Source: Circinella umbellata (taxonomy: Eukaryota; Mucoromycota; Mucoromycetes; Mucorales; Lichtheimiaceae). Taken from it: a stretch of DNA of 64,000 nucleotides. The stretch lies in the NCBI GenBank assembly GCA_025093555.1, contig JAIWNF010000007.1:186001-250000 (forward strand), given 5' to 3'. Shown piece by piece: positions 59,420 through 64,000 of this stretch. Position numbers and translations under genes: made by a program. Below the pieces are notes generated by a model. That model did not search any database and was not told the origin of the DNA. It saw only the letters and a program-made list of their open reading frames with translations. How positions within the stretch are numbered: position 1 is the stretch's first letter; every line of letters starts with the position of its first letter.

Positions 59420-60544
59420 TTACATGTACAAGCGCAAAAATTCAACCAAACACATCATACCCATGGCTTGACCATACGGCATAGAAGTTAATGGGATTTC
59501 TTTATAAAATTGAATAGTATCACCAACAGGAGTACCAAATGAAACTTTTTGTAATTCACCATCGGGACTAATATTATCAATCACACCCTTCACAGCTTTT
59601 AAGGCCATCTCCTTAAATTCAGGACCAATATATCGTTTACGGATAGACTTGAGAATACCATAAGCAAAACCAGCCGTTGCTGATGCCTCCAGATAGGAAT
59701 CTTCATTAATAATGGTACGCCATAGTCCACTTTCATCTTGATACTTGTTCAAAGCCTTAAGTTGAGCAGTTAAACAATCCACCAAATGATGCTTCAATGG
59801 ATGTACTTCAGGGAATTCCAATAACTCAATGATTTCAGGAATAGCAATGGTTAACCAACTATTACCACGTCCCCAGAATGCATTAGCAAAATTATGCCCT
59901 CCATCTTCAAATGTCCAACCATGATAGAATAATCCAGTCTTGGTATCAAATAAATATTTAATATGGATTAAAAATTGACGCTTCGCTTCATCCACATATT
60001 CCCATCGCTTGGTCATTTTACCAAACTTGGCTAATGGCAAAACAGTCATCATTAAAGTATCATCCCAAAGTTGTTGCGTGTTGGGAGTCAAATAAGTCAC
60101 ATGCTGCATTCCACCATATTCGGTTCGAGCTAAATCATAAAGAGCCCAATCTGCCCACGATTGCAAATGAGGTAAATAGATCTTGTTATGAGTATGTTCA
60201 TAAACACACGCCATGGTATAGAATACAGCCATGGTGTTGATGTTCTTGTGACGTGGAGGCTCTGCCAATCTGTCCTTGAACCAGGTTTCAATGATTCCGA
60301 GGATTGATTTGTCTTGAGTAATTTCAAAGTATTGCCAAAGCCCGTAAAGACCAATACCGTGGGTCCATTCCCAATCGTTCCATCCTTTAGTGTCTACAAC
60401 ACTACCATCTTCTAATCGTAACAAGAATTCACCTGAAGTGTCCTTAATACTTACTAAGTTTTGGATCAAAGATTGAATAAGTTCATGAACTCTATCTCGA
60501 GATATACCCAGGGGAAGAGGTTGGAATGCAGTAGTTACAGTCAT
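59420..60544 (-). CDS. GH105 unsaturated rhamnogalacturonyl/glucuronyl hydrolase (YteR-like)
   Basis: Cleaves unsaturated uronic acid from oligosaccharides left by rhamnogalacturonan (or related) lyases. Single exon, 374 aa, a typical GH105 length, forming an (alpha/alpha)6 barrel. Conserved features are GWNDWEWTHGIGLYGLW near the N-terminus, the catalytic Asp block QQLWDDTLMMTVLPLAKFG, then LFYHGWTFEDGGHNFANAFWGRGNSW, and GLWRTIINEDSYLEASATAGFAYGI. No signal peptide is seen, so it is probably intracellular. That suits imported oligosaccharides and the nearby MFS transporter upstream on the same strand. The lack of introns next to intron-rich genes suggests bacterial ancestry. It could instead be another GH88/GH105-type activity; the exact substrate is not certain. 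Confidence 0.92.
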   Translation of the reverse strand: MTVTTAFQPLPLGISRDRVHELIQSLIQNLVSIKDTSGEFLLRLEDGSVVDTKGWNDWEWTHGIGLYGLWQYFEITQDKSILGIIETWFKDRLAEPPRHKNINTMAVFYTMACVYEHTHNKIYLPHLQSWADWALYDLARTEYGGMQHVTYLTPNTQQLWDDTLMMTVLPLAKFGKMTKRWEYVDEAKRQFLIHIKYLFDTKTGLFYHGWTFEDGGHNFANAFWGRGNSWLTIAIPEIIELLEFPEVHPLKHHLVDCLTAQLKALNKYQDESGLWRTIINEDSYLEASATAGFAYGILKSIRKRYIGPEFKEMALKAVKGVIDNISPDGELQKVSFGTPVGDTIQFYKEIPLTSMPYGQAMGMMCLVEFLRLYM

Positions 60545-61357
60545 ATATTTATATATTTATTTATAAAAGAAAGAGGGAAGACGCCAGAAAAAACGAAAGA
60601 GGCGAAAATAAGGATTTTTTTATAAGGGATCCAGGATCAAAAAAAGGAAATGCTGGTAAGTTTTTTGGTGTGGCGCACCACAAAAAGCTTCCTTTTCCGG
60701 GTCATCCTTTTTGCATAGATCGAAACTCGGGAAAAGGAATTTGTCGGACATTTTAAATATGTCAAATCTCCCCGTCTACAAACAAAGTCTTTTAACCTAG
60801 GTTTTGTACGTGTGAAAACATTGTTAGAATATAAAGTTTTATAAAAGTCATACCCAATATACTTTTTTTATGTAAAGTACTATTATTTTTATATAGAATT
60901 CCTACATATTTATAATATTCATATACTTTTCTATAATCAAAGAAAGACTTACAATAAATGGTATAAAATGGGTGTGAAGGAAATTCATCACCAGCTTTAT
61001 AGTCGTACGGTTACATTTAATCGATGAGAGAAAACAAAAAAGTGGCTATCTGATTTTCCATTTTTTTTTTTTGGTACTCTGATATACTTACGCACACTCC
61101 TCTATTTTACTAAAGCCATTATATATCTATTAATAAAAAACGTATTTTTAAAAGAACATTAAAAATAAAAGGAAAATAGGAAACATCCTCACATTACTAA
61201 AAAAAAATGTTTTATACAAAAAATATCATACATATAATATTACATGGTAACAAATTTGAGAAAAGGTTATTAGTATATTCGTAAATAAAAATAATTATGG
61301 GAACAAAGGGAAAAGAGGAAATATAAGTATAATGAATTATGTTATATGATAATGATT
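60545..61357. other. GH105 promoter and MFS 3' flank
   Basis: AT-rich DNA with no gene. Directly upstream of the GH105 ATG lies a TATAAATATATAAATATA-like stretch (minus strand, about 60542-60562). No regulatory site beyond this is identified. Confidence 0.45.
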
Positions 61358-63277
61358 TTAGTAGATATAGACGAAGTTAGGATTTTGTCTGTCCGTTAAG
61401 TCATCAAATGCATGAGCACCTTCTTTATCTTGCTCTTCTGTACGCTCAGCCAAATACAGAGCCTTCTTACGATTCTCTCGGATAAAATGCCACCGGAGCA
61501 AACCAAGGACGGCAAGTAAAACAGCATAGCAGACAATATGGACAGCGAAGCCTGTGAAATAACGTGGTTTTTCACGAGCCTGGAATACTTGTGGACCTAT
61601 TTAATTATAATGAGTATATATATATTATAAAGATTATAGAAGCAAAAACCAACAAATAGTATATTTATAATTCTCTTACCGATTGCATTACCGGCGGCCC
61701 AGAATATAAAATTAACAGCAACAGCAACTGATTTTTTAGTTTGACCACCGATATTTCGACTAAGTAACGAAATGGCAAGCGTAGAAGTTGCCCAAAAAGA
61801 TAAAACAAGATAGTAGCACATTAAAAGGCCTGCTTGTGTCGCCAAACTAGTATTTTCTACAGCTAATAAAACAATAGTACCAATAATAGATCTTGTAATA
61901 AGAGAACGGAAAAAAAATTGATGGGATCAATATGTAAGTAAAATAACATATTAATCACTAACTAATTCCTTCCATCCTTCCAACAAATTCAAAATCTAAT
62001 TTTCAAAAAACCAACTTACGGAACAACATAAGCCATCATGACAAGGACAGTGTGACCCCAACGTTTAGTAATATAACTGGAAGACAACAAACAAAACATA
62101 ATATATGCACCCAAAACCATGGCTAGCAATTGAGTTTCCAGAACACTAAAGCCGAAACCTGTGATAATAATATTTGCAAAAGCGCCCAAACCTGAAGTAG
62201 GTAATGTCGTTAAAAATGCTACTGCTGCATATGCCCAAACTTGAGGATCTTTTAAAGCTTCAATAAATTGATCTTTACGCCATGTCTTATTTTGTAAACC
62301 CGTCTGATTTGACCGTACACGTTCTACTAATAATTTCTTATCTTCTTCTGAATAACATTTGGCGCGCATAGGACTGTCTGGTAAAAAGAACAATACAATC
62401 AATCCCCATACAAATGAAAATCCACCATAGGTAATAACCAAAGCTTGCCATGATCGAAGTGGACCGCTGGTGATATGAGTAAAAGCATAGGCTAACAAAC
62501 CACCCACAATTTGTTGGAATCCGTTCATCATATACCAGACCGTTACAATCATTCCTTGTTCTTCACGCTTAAACCACATGCCAGACAGTACGACAAAAAT
62601 TGGTTGACAGCTGGCTTCAAAGATACCGAGTAATGTACGACATATTAATAATCCGACAAAGTTATGACAGATGGCATGGCATGCAAGTACTATACTCCAC
62701 GCCAAAATGTTGAATGCGAGGTATTTTGCAATTGGAACACGTTGAATAATCCAATTAATGGGATATTCGACAATTAAGACGGCAATATAAATACAAGTGG
62801 TTAGCCATGAGTACTATTATAATGATGAAAAGCATTAATTAACCACTTGGTGATGGTAATTTTTATTTCATGTATATAAGAAAGATACTATTCATATAAG
62901 CCCAGTTCAGCAATATAAAAATATATATATATAATTTGTTACTATACCTGCTGACCCACAAGTCCTGTGTCTTCAACCAAGTTCATGATAGATGCGAACG
63001 ACAGAGTACCTTTATCCAATGCTTGTAAAAAATAGGTAACTGTCATGATGAATAAGACGCGACGATATAACATCCATTTTAATCGATGGTTCGTTTTTTC
63101 ATCCATCTCTATAATTTCACCACCGGCATATTTGGCTAACTCGGGATCAATACGGTCTTTATTACCAATATTTGCATGTTCTTCTTTCTGGTCTTTTTCA
63201 ATATTACTACTCTTTTCGTGTTCATTGTTACTACTTTTGATAGAAGAAACATCCACTTTCTCACTGACTGCTGTCAT
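61358..63277 (-). CDS. MFS transporter, anion:cation symporter (allantoate permease-like) family
   Basis: Twelve-helix uptake permease of the Dal5/ACS group, which carries organic anions such as allantoate, pantothenate, nicotinate or carboxylates. Four exons, 63277-62948, 62813-62020, 61891-61680 and 61596-61358, give 524 aa. A hydrophilic acidic N-terminus is followed by RRVLFIMTVTYFLQALDKGTL, the first helix with the family's D-K pair. Then come YPINWIIQRVPIAKYLAFNI, GIFEASCQPIFVVLSGMWF, and FFLPDSPMRAKCYSEEDKKL before the central loop. The C-terminal half has FWATSTLAISLLSRNIGGQTKKSVAVA and GNAIGPQVFQAREKPRY. It lies 0.8 kb upstream of GH105 on the same strand. A role in importing uronate-containing products is possible but only inferred from position. 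Confidence 0.92.
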
Positions 63278-64000
63278 CTTATGTTTATGAAATAGAAGAA
63301 GTATAGATGGAATGAATACAAGTAGAGAGAAATAAAGCTTACACGAGAAAAAAAAAGAAAGAAAAAACAAGCTACAGAGAAAAAAATATTTATATTTTGA
63401 TTTTGTTTTCTTGTGTCCATCATTGTAGACTTGCCATAATAATATTATTACGAAAATAAAAAGTGCCCCCCATGGAGTGTGTGATATGTTGTTCCTGACT
63501 GAACTTTCTCTTGATTTACTTACTGGTGACTCTATTGTTACTTTATTCTTTTGTAAGGTTTCTCATCATACATGATTACTTAATTCATTCTATGCTTCCC
63601 ACAGTACCTAAATGATTGTGGAGAAGGGGAGGATTTTCAACTCCCCTAATTTCCTAAAAAAAAATTCCCCGTTTGTTCACCAAAATCCGTGGATGTAACT
63701 ATTACAACCCCACACACTTCTCACGACAAAACAGATTAAGAAATTAAAGAGCGGTAAAGAGATATATAAGAAGGGCTATTATAACTGATCGGAAAAATTA
63801 TAAAATGGTTTTTCAATTTTATATCAGAAAAAAAACTTTGAATCTTATAGCAAGAAAGGAACCTTCCAAAAAAAAAATACAGCTTTTCGTTATCACTGTT
63901 GTATGATACAACAACATCAGAGATTTGTTTATTATATAGTAGTACTATTTGTACCATTCGTTGACATCTACTTCTATATACGTACAGAATATAAATACAA
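63278..64000. other. Upstream region of the MFS gene, no further gene seen
   Basis: AT-rich DNA including a purine-rich tract next to the MFS ATG. No exon or repeat could be supported up to the window edge. Confidence 0.4.

Overview
The window reads as nuclear DNA of an early-diverging fungus, most likely Mucoromycota (inference). It is AT-rich. Nearly every gene is broken by short GT-AG introns of about 50-125 nt. The housekeeping set is fungal or opisthokont: SLA2, ALG3, DCN1, a Golgi pH regulator, UBE2W, cytochrome b2. It also has two genes usually missing from Dikarya, an ER-type HSP90 ending in HDEL and an AP-4 sigma adaptin. All exon joins given were worked out by hand from reading frame, GT/AG sites and family motifs.

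Layout. 1.5-3.5 kb: cytochrome b2-type L-lactate dehydrogenase (-). 5.1-6.9 kb: mitochondrial carrier (+). 7.2-8.0 kb: GNAT acetyltransferase (-). 8.0-12.0 kb: gene-poor. 12.0-13.5 kb: single-pass membrane SH3 protein (-). 15.7-16.4 kb: intronless MerT/MerP-like fusion (-), divergent from SLA2 (16.6-20.8 kb, +). 22.0-23.0 kb: Alr4036-type FMN-binding protein (+). 23.2-24.8 kb: ALG3 (+). 24.87-33.11 kb: nested mobile DNA. 33.3-34.6 kb: C2H2 protein (+). 36.1-38.2 kb: F-box/LRR protein (+). 38.5-39.3 kb: small pogo-like element. 40.0-42.3 kb: GPHR (-). 42.9-44.4 kb: DCN1 (-). 44.6-45.1 kb: small unknown gene (+). 45.6-48.2 kb: GRP94-like HSP90 (+). 50.6-51.6 kb: UBE2W (+). 52.0-55.1 kb: amino-acid permease (-). 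55.3-58.5 kb: AP-4 sigma pseudogene fragment and decayed DNA. 58.5-59.3 kb: AP-4 sigma (-). 59.4-60.5 kb: intronless GH105 hydrolase (-). 61.4-63.3 kb: MFS permease (-).

Mobile region. A foldback element (24869-33113) has arms of roughly 0.95-0.98 kb. The arms carry the C-terminal half of an orphan gene with a PD-(D/E)XK-like motif. A 5565-bp DNA transposon (25449-31013) is inserted in the left arm. It is flanked by a 9-bp duplication, CACATTTTC, and the right arm keeps the same site unoccupied. The transposon encodes a DUF6729-like N-terminus and a DDE-type transposase core with a complete DEDDy 3'-5' exonuclease domain between its second Asp and its Glu. The copy has one frameshift.

Splicing. 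Several genes need extremely small exons: a 1-nt exon in UBE2W; 11-, 11-, 7-, 3- and 19-nt exons in the permease; a 22-nt exon in DCN1. AP-4 sigma appears to contain a 27-nt intron. These, the exonuclease-containing transposase and the MerTP-like gene are the most unusual features.
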